A DNA stretch of 36,462 bases from Bacillota bacterium. Lineage in GTDB: Bacteria; Bacillota; Clostridia; Christensenellales; QAND01. Shown in pieces: positions 7,208 to 15,552 of the stretch (the first letter of the stretch is position 1; every line of letters begins with the position of its first letter). The DNA is taken from positions 106,645-143,106 of the forward strand of contig QAND01000023.1 of the NCBI GenBank assembly GCA_003150225.1, in the 5' to 3' direction. The notes under the pieces are model-generated. The model worked only from the letters and a program-made list of their open reading frames with translations. It made no database searches and was not told the origin of the DNA. The translations under genes were made by a program, and so were the position numbers.

Positions 7208-10200
7208 TCAACCCTGTTTTACCTCAACAACCCGAACGTTGTCCTCTCCCAGTATCTCCATGAGCCGCTGAATCAGGGAGGGCGTCACCTCTACCGCTCC
7301 GCTGATGAGCCGTCGCTCCCCGGTATCCTTGGATACCGCCTTGACGGAACAGCCGCCGGGGCACCGCTTAAGGGTTTCCAAAATCCCCAGATTGAGGAAA
7401 TCATTTGTAAAGGTCTTCATCCGAATCCAAATACACTGGTTTCCGGCCAAACCGTTATAGGTAGGCAATTCCTCCGCCTTTAGTGGCCGGGACTCCACCG
7501 ACACAGAAGGCGAACCACGCCCCCCTTGACCATCCATCTGGATCATGCGCAAGCATTGGGGGTCCCCCACCGCCAGCCGAACCGCATCCTCTAAGACAAA
7601 GCTGGGCGGCTCCTCCTCTCGAATGGAAATCCGTCCATAGGCCAATACCGGCAAATCGTTCTGAAGCACCAAACGAAGCCGATCATAGGCTTGGGGGAAG
7701 ACGAGCACCTCTATTGTAGAATATAAGTCCTCTAGTTGGCAATAGGCCATTAGGGTTCCAGAGCGGGTTGCCTTGGTCCGCAATCCTCCGATGATCCCTC
7801 CAAGAACCACCCTCTGCCCATCCAGGTTTTCACCGCTTTCCGCGCTTTCTGCGATGGATAGGGTAGAGTGGCGCAAGGGAGCCAGGAACTCGGCGAAATC
7901 CATCATGGGATGTCCGCTGATGTACACCCCCGTCATATTCTTCTCCTGGGTGAGCTTTTCCGAGAGGGGATATTCCGGCACGCTGGGCAGATGCTCCGCC
8001 ATGCTGGGAGCATCCTCCACCAAAGCGTCAAAAAGGTTGATCTGGCCGGCGATATTCTTCCGCCGCTGGCCAATAACGCCATCCATGATCTGCTCAAAGC
8101 CCGCCATAAGGGCGCTACGGCTGTACCCCATCTCGTCAAAGCAGCCCGAAAGGATCATGCTCTCCACCATCCGCTTGTTGATGGCCTCCTGAGGAACCCG
8201 TTCCACAAACTCCGTAAAGGTCTGATAGGGCTTTTCCCGGCGCTGGGAGATGACGGTCTCCACAGCCTTCATACCCACGTTTTTCACCGCACCCAGGCCA
8301 AACCGGATACCGTTTCCTTCAACGGTAAATTTAGCCTCGCTTCGATTGACGTTGGGAGGCAGAATTTCCATTTTATGCTTGCGGCAGTATGCGATGTATT
8401 GGGACACCTTGTCGGAATTCCCCAGGCAGCTGTTCAAAAGAGCCGCCATGTAATGGACAGGATAATAGCACTTCAACCAGGCTGTCCGATAGGCGATGAC
8501 CCCATAGGCCGCTGCGTGGGATTTATTGAAGGCATACTGCGCAAAGTCCATCATCTGATCAAAGATGGCGTTGGCTACCGCCTCGGATACCCCGTTCTTT
8601 ACCGCACCGGGCACCGTTCCGTCGGAGGTGCCATGGATGAAAACCTCCCGTTCCTTCTGCATCACGTCCATCTGCTTTTTGGCCATTGCTTTGCGGACCA
8701 AATCGCTTCGAGCCAGGGAGAATCCAGCCAGATCCCGGACGATCTGCATCACCTGCTCCTGGTACACCATACATCCGTATGTCACGTCCAGGATGGGCCG
8801 CAGCTTTTCATGGAGATAGGTAACGGAGCCGGGATCCTGCTTTCCTCGGACGTACCGGGGGATCTGATCCATGGGGCCGGGCCGGAACAAAGAGATGCAG
8901 GCCACAATATCCTCAAACCGGGTGGGGCGGAAATCCCGCAGGAGCTGGCGCATGCCGGAGCTTTCCAGCTGGAACACGCCATCGGTATCCCCCTCGCCGA
9001 TCATCTCATAGACCCTCTGATCCTCCATCACCATGCCGGTAAAATCGATTTCCTTGCCGGTGGTTTCCCGAATGAGGGTGAGTGCGTCCTGGATTACGGT
9101 GAGGTTCCGAAGCCCCAGAAAATCCATCTTCAAAAGGCCCAGCTTTTCTACCGCCGACATGGCGAACTGGGTGGTGATGGTTTCATCGTTCTTTTGTAGA
9201 GGTGCCACCTCTACGATGGGCACCCGGCTGATAACCACCCCCGCAGCATGGGTTCCTGCATGCCGGGGTAAGCCCTCCAGGCGCTTGGCTGTATCGATAA
9301 GGCTTCGGACGCTGTCATCGTTCTCATAGGCGCCCCGAAGCTCCCGGCTAATGGAGAGAGCTCGGTCGATGGTAATACCCAGCTCCATGGGCACCATCTT
9401 GGCCACCCGGTCCACATCCCCGTAGGGCATCCGCATCACCCGGCCAACGTCCCGGATGGCCGCCCGGGCCGCCATGGTGCCAAAGGTGATGATCTGGCTC
9501 ACATGGTCGCTGCCGTATTTCTCGAAGACATAATCAATGACTTCCTGGCGGCGCTCATAGCAGAAGTCCACATCGATATCCGGCATACTGATCCGATCGG
9601 GGTTCAAAAACCGTTCAAACAATAGGCCGTACTGAAGGGGATCGATATCGGTGATGCCCAGGGCGTAGGCCACAATGCTCCCGGCGGCGCTGCCCCGGCC
9701 AGGTCCTACGGCGATGCCGTGATCCTTAGCGTATTTGATGAAATCCCATACCACCAGAAAATAATCCACATAGCCCATCTTGTGGATGACGCCCATCTCG
9801 TATTCAAACCGTTCCAGAGCTTCCCGGTTTTCGGCGTCGTACCGTTCCAACAGGCCGGTCTTTACCAGATCATAGAAGAACCGATCCCGGTCGGTTCCCG
9901 GAGGCAGAGGATATTCCGGCAGATAGTGGGTATTGAAGTCCAGCTCCACATGACACCGCCGGGCAATCTCCATGGTGTGATGGACGGCCTCGGGAATCGC
10001 CTGGAAAAGGCGCGCCATCTCCTCCCCGCTCTTCAGATAGTTCTGGTCCCCCTCCATCCGCATGCGGTTTTCATCATCCAGAAACTTGCCCATCTGGATG
10101 CACATCAACACATCCTGGGCAAAGGCGTCCTCCTGATTCACATAATGGACGTCGTTGGTAGCTACCAGCGGAATACCGGTCTCTCGGGCAATCTCCACAA

Positions 10201-10762
10201 TGCCGGCATTCACCGTCTTCTGATCCCGGATGCCGTGATCCTGAACCTCCAGGTAGAAGTTGCCCCTGCCCATCATCCGATCCAGACGGACGGCCAAGGC
10301 CTTGGCCTCCTCCATCTGCCCGCTGGTGATCAATCGGGGGATGTCCCCCGCCAAGCAAGCGGAAAGAACAACCAGGCCTTCCTTATAGCGTTCCAGTGTC
10401 TCATAATCGATCCTGGGTTTATAGTAGTATCCCTCTAAAAACCCCAGGGAAACCAGCTTCAAAAGGTTCCGGTACCCGGTCTGGTTTTCGGCAAGAAGCA
10501 CCAGGTGGCTGTATTCCCGATCCACCCTTCCCTGCTTTTCCAGCCGGTTTTTAGCCACATATACCTCGCATCCCAGGATGGGCGTGATGCCCCGGGCCTT
10601 GGCCTCGGTATAAAACTCCACCGCTCCATACATCACGCCGTGATCCGTCATGGCCATATGGGTCATGCCCATCTCCTTGGCCCGATCCATCAGATCGCTG
10701 ATCCGGGCGGCTCCGTCCAAAAGACTATACGCGGTATGTACGTGGAGATGACAAAATTCCAT
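7208..10762 (-). CDS. dnaE: DNA polymerase III alpha subunit
   Basis: The 1184-aa replicative polymerase. The N-terminal PHP domain (about 1-270) keeps its metal ligands: HLHVH (His6, His8), MTDHG (Asp40, His41), Glu66, His86 and DVH (Asp204, His206). The palm has GPGRGSAAGS (353-362), the catalytic pair in PDIDVDF (394-400) and the third Asp in KMDFLG near 547. A helix-hairpin-helix region and an OB-fold segment (GGLRTKATRSG) follow near the C-terminus. The length fits the long DnaE1 type. I chose ATG 10762 because AGGAGG lies just upstream and homologues begin at this HLHVHT; the open frame to 10840 lies inside whiA. It starts 8 nt after the whiA stop, so the genes are coupled. Confidence 0.95.
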   Translation of the reverse strand: MEFCHLHVHTAYSLLDGAARISDLMDRAKEMGMTHMAMTDHGVMYGAVEFYTEAKARGITPILGCEVYVAKNRLEKQGRVDREYSHLVLLAENQTGYRNLLKLVSLGFLEGYYYKPRIDYETLERYKEGLVVLSACLAGDIPRLITSGQMEEAKALAVRLDRMMGRGNFYLEVQDHGIRDQKTVNAGIVEIARETGIPLVATNDVHYVNQEDAFAQDVLMCIQMGKFLDDENRMRMEGDQNYLKSGEEMARLFQAIPEAVHHTMEIARRCHVELDFNTHYLPEYPLPPGTDRDRFFYDLVKTGLLERYDAENREALERFEYEMGVIHKMGYVDYFLVVWDFIKYAKDHGIAVGPGRGSAAGSIVAYALGITDIDPLQYGLLFERFLNPDRISMPDIDVDFCYERRQEVIDYVFEKYGSDHVSQIITFGTMAARAAIRDVGRVMRMPYGDVDRVAKMVPMELGITIDRALSISRELRGAYENDDSVRSLIDTAKRLEGLPRHAGTHAAGVVISRVPIVEVAPLQKNDETITTQFAMSAVEKLGLLKMDFLGLRNLTVIQDALTLIRETTGKEIDFTGMVMEDQRVYEMIGEGDTDGVFQLESSGMRQLLRDFRPTRFEDIVACISLFRPGPMDQIPRYVRGKQDPGSVTYLHEKLRPILDVTYGCMVYQEQVMQIVRDLAGFSLARSDLVRKAMAKKQMDVMQKEREVFIHGTSDGTVPGAVKNGVSEAVANAIFDQMMDFAQYAFNKSHAAAYGVIAYRTAWLKCYYPVHYMAALLNSCLGNSDKVSQYIAYCRKHKMEILPPNVNRSEAKFTVEGNGIRFGLGAVKNVGMKAVETVISQRREKPYQTFTEFVERVPQEAINKRMVESMILSGCFDEMGYSRSALMAGFEQIMDGVIGQRRKNIAGQINLFDALVEDAPSMAEHLPSVPEYPLSEKLTQEKNMTGVYISGHPMMDFAEFLAPLRHSTLSIAESAESGENLDGQRVVLGGIIGGLRTKATRSGTLMAYCQLEDLYSTIEVLVFPQAYDRLRLVLQNDLPVLAYGRISIREEEPPSFVLEDAVRLAVGDPQCLRMIQMDGQGGRGSPSVSVESRPLKAEELPTYNGLAGNQCIWIRMKTFTNDFLNLGILETLKRCPGGCSVKAVSKDTGERRLISGAVEVTPSLIQRLMEILGEDNVRVVEVKQG

Positions 10763-10770
10763 GGCTCCTC

Positions 10771-11733
10771 CTATCTCGATTCTCCTTCCGCCTCTTCTCC
10801 CAATCCATCCCGCCAGCCTAGCTCCTCCGCGATTTGACAAAGCCGCCGAAGGCGGTGGTTCATCCCAGATTTGCCGGTGGGGGGCTCCGTAAGATCGGCC
10901 AGCTCTTGGATGGAGGCTTCTGGATACTGCAACCGCAGCACACCCGCCTCCCGAAGCCCGCTGTTCAGCTCATTAAAAGCTCCCTGCTCCATGAGAAACC
11001 GGATACAGCTTCCCTGGCGAACAGCCGCCTTCACCGTCTTGTTGAGGTTGGCGGTCTCGCAGTTTACAGCGCGGTTTACCTGGTTCCGCATTTCCTTGAG
11101 AATACGGGCGTTTTCATGCTGCAAAATGGCGGTATGGGCCCCGATCAACGCCAAAAAATCCCCGATGCTGTCGGCTCCCTTTAGGTACAGGACGCTATCT
11201 CCCTTCCGGCGGGACAGCCCCACCTTTAGGCCAAATTCCCGAATCAGCTCCCGGACGGCCTCAGCTAGACCGGGATTCTTCAATACCAACTCCAGGTGAT
11301 ACCCCTTTTCAGGATTGGTCACGCTGCCACAGGATAGAAAAATCCCCCGCAAAAATGCCCGACGGCAACAGCTTCGGGTGGCGCTGGCGGGTAGACCTCT
11401 ATGGCTCAACCCATTCCGGTCCATCAGGTTCAGGGTTCTCAGCACGTGGGGCAGCCGCTCCTGCAGGGTAACAAAGTACACATGCTGCTTGCCCAAACGG
11501 CGGGAATCCTGCACACGGATCTCCAGCTCCACTCCAAAGGTCTCCTTCATCAGAGAATAAACCCTGCGGGCCAGAGCGCCGTTTTCCACCTGAATGGACA
11601 GGGCCATTCGCCCGCGGCCCAATAGAAGGCTTCCCCCCACTTGGGCCACCGCCGACAGCTCCGCAATGGCGCATCCCTCATGGCGGCAAGGAATGCGCAT
11701 CAGCTCCTCCTTAGCCGCGGATGAAAAGGACAT
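10771..11733 (-). CDS. whiA: DNA-binding protein WhiA
   Basis: WhiA is a conserved Gram-positive protein linked to sporulation and cell division in Streptomyces and to division and growth in Bacillus. The 320-aa product has the usual order: an N-terminal WhiA domain (SSAAKEELMRI), a degenerate LAGLIDADG region (CCRRAFLRGIFLSCGSV near residues 122-138) and a C-terminal helix-turn-helix (YPEASIQELADL with NHRLRRL near 270-305). It begins 12 nt after the rapZ stop, with a weak AGGGGGTG ribosome site. In Bacillus and many Clostridia yvcK lies between rapZ and whiA; here there is no room for it. Confidence 0.95.
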   Translation of the reverse strand: MSFSSAAKEELMRIPCRHEGCAIAELSAVAQVGGSLLLGRGRMALSIQVENGALARRVYSLMKETFGVELEIRVQDSRRLGKQHVYFVTLQERLPHVLRTLNLMDRNGLSHRGLPASATRSCCRRAFLRGIFLSCGSVTNPEKGYHLELVLKNPGLAEAVRELIREFGLKVGLSRRKGDSVLYLKGADSIGDFLALIGAHTAILQHENARILKEMRNQVNRAVNCETANLNKTVKAAVRQGSCIRFLMEQGAFNELNSGLREAGVLRLQYPEASIQELADLTEPPTGKSGMNHRLRRLCQIAEELGWRDGLGEEAEGESR

Positions 11734-11745
11734 GGGAACACCCCC

Positions 11746-12609
11746 TTAGTGGGATTTTATATAGAGATCCTTGTCGATATCCCGATGGACGATCACCGCT
11801 CCCATACCGGCGGACAGCAGCCGGCGATACAGTTCATCGGATACCGCCACCGATCGATGCATGCCGCCGGTACAGCCGATGGCCACCACCACCTGATATT
11901 TGCCCTCAATACGGTAGAAGGGCGCCAGATAGGTGATCATATTGGTGAGCATCTCCATAAACTCCTGGGTCTGTGGAAAGGAGAATACGTAGTCGTGGAC
12001 CTCGGCCGTAAGGCCGTTCTTCTTTTTCAGTTCTTCAATGTAATAGGGGTTGGGAAGAAAGCGCACGTCAAAGACCAGGTCGGCATCCAGCGGGATCCCA
12101 TTCTTATAGCCAAAGGATACGATAACGATGGTAACTCCGTCCCCGCCGCCGGCAAACATCTCCTGCAGCATTTCCTGAAGCTGGCGGGCCGTGATGTTGC
12201 TGGTATCCACCACATATTTTGCCATGTCCTTGAGCCGGGACAACACCCGCCGCTCGGTGGCGATGCCCTCGGTGACGTTGATGGCGTTCATGGGATGCTT
12301 TCGCCGAGTCTCCTTATACCGCCGAATCAGCACGTCATCGGCGGTATCCAGGAACAGCACCTGGCAATCCACCCCCAGCTTTTTCATCTCCTCGATGGCA
12401 TCATAGACCTTATCAAAGAAGATGCCCGCTCGGGTATCGATGACCAAAGCCACCTTTTTGACGGTTTCCTCCTCCATACAGGTTTTCACGAAGGAGGCCG
12501 CCATCATGGGCGGCATATTATCTACGCAGAAAAACCCCAGGTCCTCAAAGGTCCGCAGAGCCGAGGAGCGCCCCGCCCCCGACAGTCCGGTAATGATTAC
12601 ACATTCCAT
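11746..12609 (-). CDS. rapZ: RapZ/YvcJ-family nucleotide-binding protein
   Basis: The 287-aa product belongs to the RapZ family. In E. coli RapZ is an RNase E adaptor that senses glucosamine 6-phosphate; in B. subtilis YvcJ is an NTPase with poorly known function. The N-terminal P-loop is GLSGAGRSSA (residues 8-17), followed by FEDLGFFCVDNMPP. The C-terminal family signature is IGCTGGMHRSVAV. The P-loop lysine is replaced by arginine, a variant I recall also in actinobacterial homologues (GAGRGTA). AAAGGAGG lies 7 nt before ATG 12609. It follows the PHP gene by 20 nt and precedes whiA by 12 nt, as expected for one operon. Confidence 0.93.
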   Translation of the reverse strand: MECVIITGLSGAGRSSALRTFEDLGFFCVDNMPPMMAASFVKTCMEEETVKKVALVIDTRAGIFFDKVYDAIEEMKKLGVDCQVLFLDTADDVLIRRYKETRRKHPMNAINVTEGIATERRVLSRLKDMAKYVVDTSNITARQLQEMLQEMFAGGGDGVTIVIVSFGYKNGIPLDADLVFDVRFLPNPYYIEELKKKNGLTAEVHDYVFSFPQTQEFMEMLTNMITYLAPFYRIEGKYQVVVAIGCTGGMHRSVAVSDELYRRLLSAGMGAVIVHRDIDKDLYIKSH

Positions 12610-12629
12610 GAAACCGCCTCCTTTATCCG

Positions 12630-13391
12630 CTATTGAACTGGAAGGCGTTTGCCTCCCTGATAGGTTGTGCTGTTAAACACCCGTTCCGGCGGAATGCCCG
12701 CCGCCTCGGCCCGGGCCAGCGCCCGATCCACCACGCCCACAGCGCTGGGGTGATGGGCGTCACTGCTGATGAGAAAATCCGCGCCCGCAGAAAGGGCGCA
12801 CTGCAATTCCTCCGAGGTGATATCCCCGTGTTTGTTGTTGATCTCCACAAGAGTGCCGGTTTTGACACAGGCCCGGGCCACCTCTTCCATGTGGAGCCGG
12901 GCGATGTATTGAGGATGGGTGATGGCGTCTACCCGATGGTTCTCAATGGCCCGAACAAAGGCCCTGGTGTTTCGATCCTGCTGGCGGCGTTTCCCCGATT
13001 CGGTCATGGCCTTGCCGTTGGCTATGATAAACTGAAACCATTTGGCCCAGTTGGCATTTCGAGCCGCTCGGTGGAACCCCATCAAGACCACGTCCAACCG
13101 CTTGTCCAGCCAGTCCGGCACATCGATTTCCCCATCGGGGCCTATGATGTTGGCCTCCACGCCGGAGAGCACCCGGATACGGTCGGCATAACAATCCCGC
13201 AGCCTGTCCACCTCCGAAAGATACGCCTGCAATTCCCGCTTGCTGATACCATAGGCAAAGTGGGAAAGCCCATGATCGGTGATGGCCACGGCGGAAAGTC
13301 CGCGGTCAATGGCGGCTTGAACGTTCTCCTCCATGGTACCCTTGCCGTGGCTGAACACCGTATGGGTATGAAAATCCCCGTAGATGGTCAT
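12630..13391 (-). CDS. PHP-domain phosphoesterase
   Basis: The 253-aa protein is a stand-alone PHP phosphoesterase of the YcdX type. Metal ligands are visible in DFHTHT (near residue 6), TDHGLSHF (near 38), GVEANI (near 77), GFH (near 105), THPQYI (near 156) and SSDAHHPS (near 210). Such enzymes hydrolyse phosphate esters using several divalent metals, but the substrate of this branch is unknown. The ATG overlaps the stop of murB by 4 bp (ATGA) and rapZ follows 20 nt later. The murB-PHP-rapZ order is common in Clostridia, suggesting a cell-wall or sugar-phosphate link, which is inference only. Confidence 0.87.
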   Translation of the reverse strand: MTIYGDFHTHTVFSHGKGTMEENVQAAIDRGLSAVAITDHGLSHFAYGISKRELQAYLSEVDRLRDCYADRIRVLSGVEANIIGPDGEIDVPDWLDKRLDVVLMGFHRAARNANWAKWFQFIIANGKAMTESGKRRQQDRNTRAFVRAIENHRVDAITHPQYIARLHMEEVARACVKTGTLVEINNKHGDITSEELQCALSAGADFLISSDAHHPSAVGVVDRALARAEAAGIPPERVFNSTTYQGGKRLPVQ

Positions 13392-14314
13392 GACCGCGCC
13401 TCTTCCCCCAGGATGCGGACCTCGGTCTCCAGCCGCACGCCGAACATGCCAAAGACGATATTCTGGATGCGGCGGATTAATTCCAGCACGTCGGCTGCAG
13501 CGGCCGCCCCCCGGTTGATGATGAACCCGGCGTGTTTTTCCGATACCTGGGCATCCCCCACCCGGGCTCCCTTCAAACCGGCGTCATCGATGAGCTTCGC
13601 GGCAAAATGTCCCAAAGGCCGTTTGAACACGCTGCCAGCGCTGGGATATTCCAGAGGCTGCCGGTCTCGGCGGCGGCCGTTCAAATCGGCAATGCGAGCG
13701 GCGATTTCCGCTGGATTCCCCTTTTTTAGCTGAAACTCCGCCCCTAGGATGATCATCTCCCGCTCCGCCGCCAAGCTATGGCGGTAGCTAAAGCCCATCT
13801 CCTCCCGGGTTAGCTCCAGAAAATTGCCCTCCCGATCCAACGCCCGGACGGCTTTCACAATATCCGAGGTCTCAGAACCATAAGCCCCGGCGTTCATAAA
13901 CACCGCTCCCCCTATGGTGCCCGGTATCCCCGAGATGAATTCGCATCCCGCGAGCCCCAGTTCCATACAGGTCTCGGCAAATCGGTTGTTCCTGGCGCCA
14001 GCGTGGGCATAGACGGCGTCCTCTCCCGAGGGAACCACGCAGGAGTACCCCTCGCCCATGAGGATCACACAGCCCCGGATGCCGCCATCCCGGACCAGCA
14101 CGTTGCTGCCGTTGCCCAAAATGATAAAGGGATAGTTCTCCTCCCGGCACAGAGCCACGGTCTTCTGAATATCCGCCCCGCTGTCGGCAAGCACCATCAC
14201 ATCGGCGGGCCCTCCCACCCGGAAGGTGGTGTGCCGCGCCATGGGTTCCCCCGTCAAAACCGTGCCGCTGGGCAGGGATTGCTGCAATTTATCAATCAAA
14301 TCTATGAGAGGCAT
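13388..14314 (-). CDS. murB: UDP-N-acetylenolpyruvoylglucosamine reductase
   Basis: MurB reduces the enolpyruvyl group to give UDP-N-acetylmuramic acid in cytosolic peptidoglycan synthesis. The 308-aa flavoprotein has HTTFRVGGPADV (about 28-39), the FAD loop GNGSNVLVRDGG (about 68-79), GCEFISGIPGTIGG with NAGAYG (about 122-143), the catalytic Ser in SAGSVFKRP (about 225) and HAGFIINRG (about 268). This is the Gram-positive type. It overlaps the PHP gene by 4 bp, and follows the solute-binding gene by 52 nt. That gap contains TATATT on the minus strand with a possible TTGCAA -35 inside the upstream gene, so an internal promoter is possible but weak. Confidence 0.96.
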   Translation of the reverse strand: MPLIDLIDKLQQSLPSGTVLTGEPMARHTTFRVGGPADVMVLADSGADIQKTVALCREENYPFIILGNGSNVLVRDGGIRGCVILMGEGYSCVVPSGEDAVYAHAGARNNRFAETCMELGLAGCEFISGIPGTIGGAVFMNAGAYGSETSDIVKAVRALDREGNFLELTREEMGFSYRHSLAAEREMIILGAEFQLKKGNPAEIAARIADLNGRRRDRQPLEYPSAGSVFKRPLGHFAAKLIDDAGLKGARVGDAQVSEKHAGFIINRGAAAAADVLELIRRIQNIVFGMFGVRLETEVRILGEEARS

Positions 14315-14366
14315 AGTAAGCTCCTATCGTCGGACCATCACAAGGCATAATAATATAGTTTACACG

Positions 14367-15497
14367 TTAGCCACCATCATTGCAAGCATCCCGCAGCCAT
14401 TCCCGAAGGCTTTCTAGCTCTTCGCCCGCCTCCCGTCTGCGAGCAAATTCCCCAGCGATCTCCCCTTTGCGGAAGGCGGGCATGCACAGGGGTTTTTCCT
14501 CCCTCTGGTTTTCCCACATTGAGGCCATTCTAAGGTCCTCCGGTATAAAATCATCAATGCCGGAAAAGGCCGGAAAACTCCAGTAGTCCAGCAGCCGCTT
14601 CTGTGCTTTCTCCCCCAAAACGTGATTCACCAGTCCCTGAGCCACCTGCCACTTTTCATCCGGCAGGTCCTTGGCAATTCCCAGGTACTGTGTGGTAAAA
14701 GCCATGGAGTCCATCCCATAGGAGGACACTCCCGGAACATGCCCGGTATCCTCCCGCTGTTTTAAGGCGTAGAGGGTCTTTACATCCATCACCGCCATCA
14801 CCGTCTCCCCCTTGAGGAACTCATCCAGCGTTCCTGCGGACGCCGCTAAAAAGGCCTCCGCCGCCTCATCACACAGAGAGGATGCAGCGATATAGAGCTC
14901 GGTGTCGCTGCCGATCCGCATCAGGCTCAAGGCACCCTTTTCCTGGGCGTCGGCGATCCACTCAGCGTCCGGCATGCCGCTGGGCGGCATCAGGTCCTTG
15001 GAATAAATCAGATCATCGTTGGTCACCAGTACCGCTCCTCCAAAATAGAGGGGAACCCCGTAGCTCCGGCCACCCTTTTCCGCGGATTCCTTCAAATTAC
15101 GATCCATGGAGAATCCCGATAGATCCAGCTCCTCCAAGACGCCCGCGGGATCGCTGAGAGCCCCTGCGGGAAAGGATAAAAGGTCTGGCCGCTCCCCCGC
15201 CGCCAGACGCTCTTGAAGCTGCTTTTCATCCATCACTTTGATGGTAAAGTAAATGCCGAAGTTCTTCCGTTCAAACTCCTTGGTTCGGGCCGACAAAAAG
15301 TTGGCCCCGTTGCCCATTCCCATGCCGGTGCCCGTTACATGCCAGAGGGTTAGCTCTCCGGCGTACTCGTAGCGCCGTTTCCCGATCCAGCTTTTGACGA
15401 AATCCAAATCGGTATTTTCCAAAACCGCTCGGGGGAAGATCCCCACCAGCAGCAATAGCACGGCACATAAAAAAAGGGCCAGTCGGCGCCCTTTCAT
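14367..15497 (-). CDS. Extracellular solute-binding protein-like, N-terminally anchored
   Basis: The 376-aa product looks like a family 1 ABC-transporter solute-binding protein: after the N-terminal hydrophobic segment (about residues 6-23) come GELTLWHVTG, KEFERKNFGI, RPDLLSFPAG, a GVPLYFGG hinge-type segment and a helical C-terminal half. The segment has no clear lipobox, so it is probably a membrane anchor or signal peptide. I chose ATG 15497: GAAGGGG lies 9 nt upstream, and the GTG and ATG codons just before it are too close to that site. No permease or ATPase gene is adjacent, so it is an orphan in the hprK-murB operon. The ribosome site lies within a stable hairpin (15506-15544). Ligand unknown. 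Confidence 0.75.
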   Translation of the reverse strand: MKGRRLALFLCAVLLLLVGIFPRAVLENTDLDFVKSWIGKRRYEYAGELTLWHVTGTGMGMGNGANFLSARTKEFERKNFGIYFTIKVMDEKQLQERLAAGERPDLLSFPAGALSDPAGVLEELDLSGFSMDRNLKESAEKGGRSYGVPLYFGGAVLVTNDDLIYSKDLMPPSGMPDAEWIADAQEKGALSLMRIGSDTELYIAASSLCDEAAEAFLAASAGTLDEFLKGETVMAVMDVKTLYALKQREDTGHVPGVSSYGMDSMAFTTQYLGIAKDLPDEKWQVAQGLVNHVLGEKAQKRLLDYWSFPAFSGIDDFIPEDLRMASMWENQREEKPLCMPAFRKGEIAGEFARRREAGEELESLREWLRDACNDGG

Positions 15498-15505
15498 GGT
15501 CATCA

Positions 15506-15544
15506 CCCCTTCGACCGGTACACTAATTTGTATGGCCGAAGGGG
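15506..15544 (-). promoter_or_regulatory. Hairpin sequestering the ribosome site of the solute-binding gene
   Basis: In the minus-strand RNA, CCCCUUCGGCC (15544-15534) pairs with GGUCGAAGGGG (15516-15506), 11 bp with one G-U; TACA and UGUA extend the stem inside the 17-nt loop. The 3' arm contains the whole GAAGGGG ribosome site, and no U tract follows, so this is not a classical terminator. It starts 8 nt after the hprK stop. The fold is read from sequence; the control role is inference. Confidence 0.6.
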
Positions 15545-15552
15545 CGGTTATA

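Noticed and set aside
7868..9199. Long plus-strand open frame (443 codons) opposite dnaE
   Set aside because: It is antisense to a highly conserved polymerase region, has no ribosome site, and its His/Pro/Gly-rich composition is typical of a shadow of GC-rich coding DNA.
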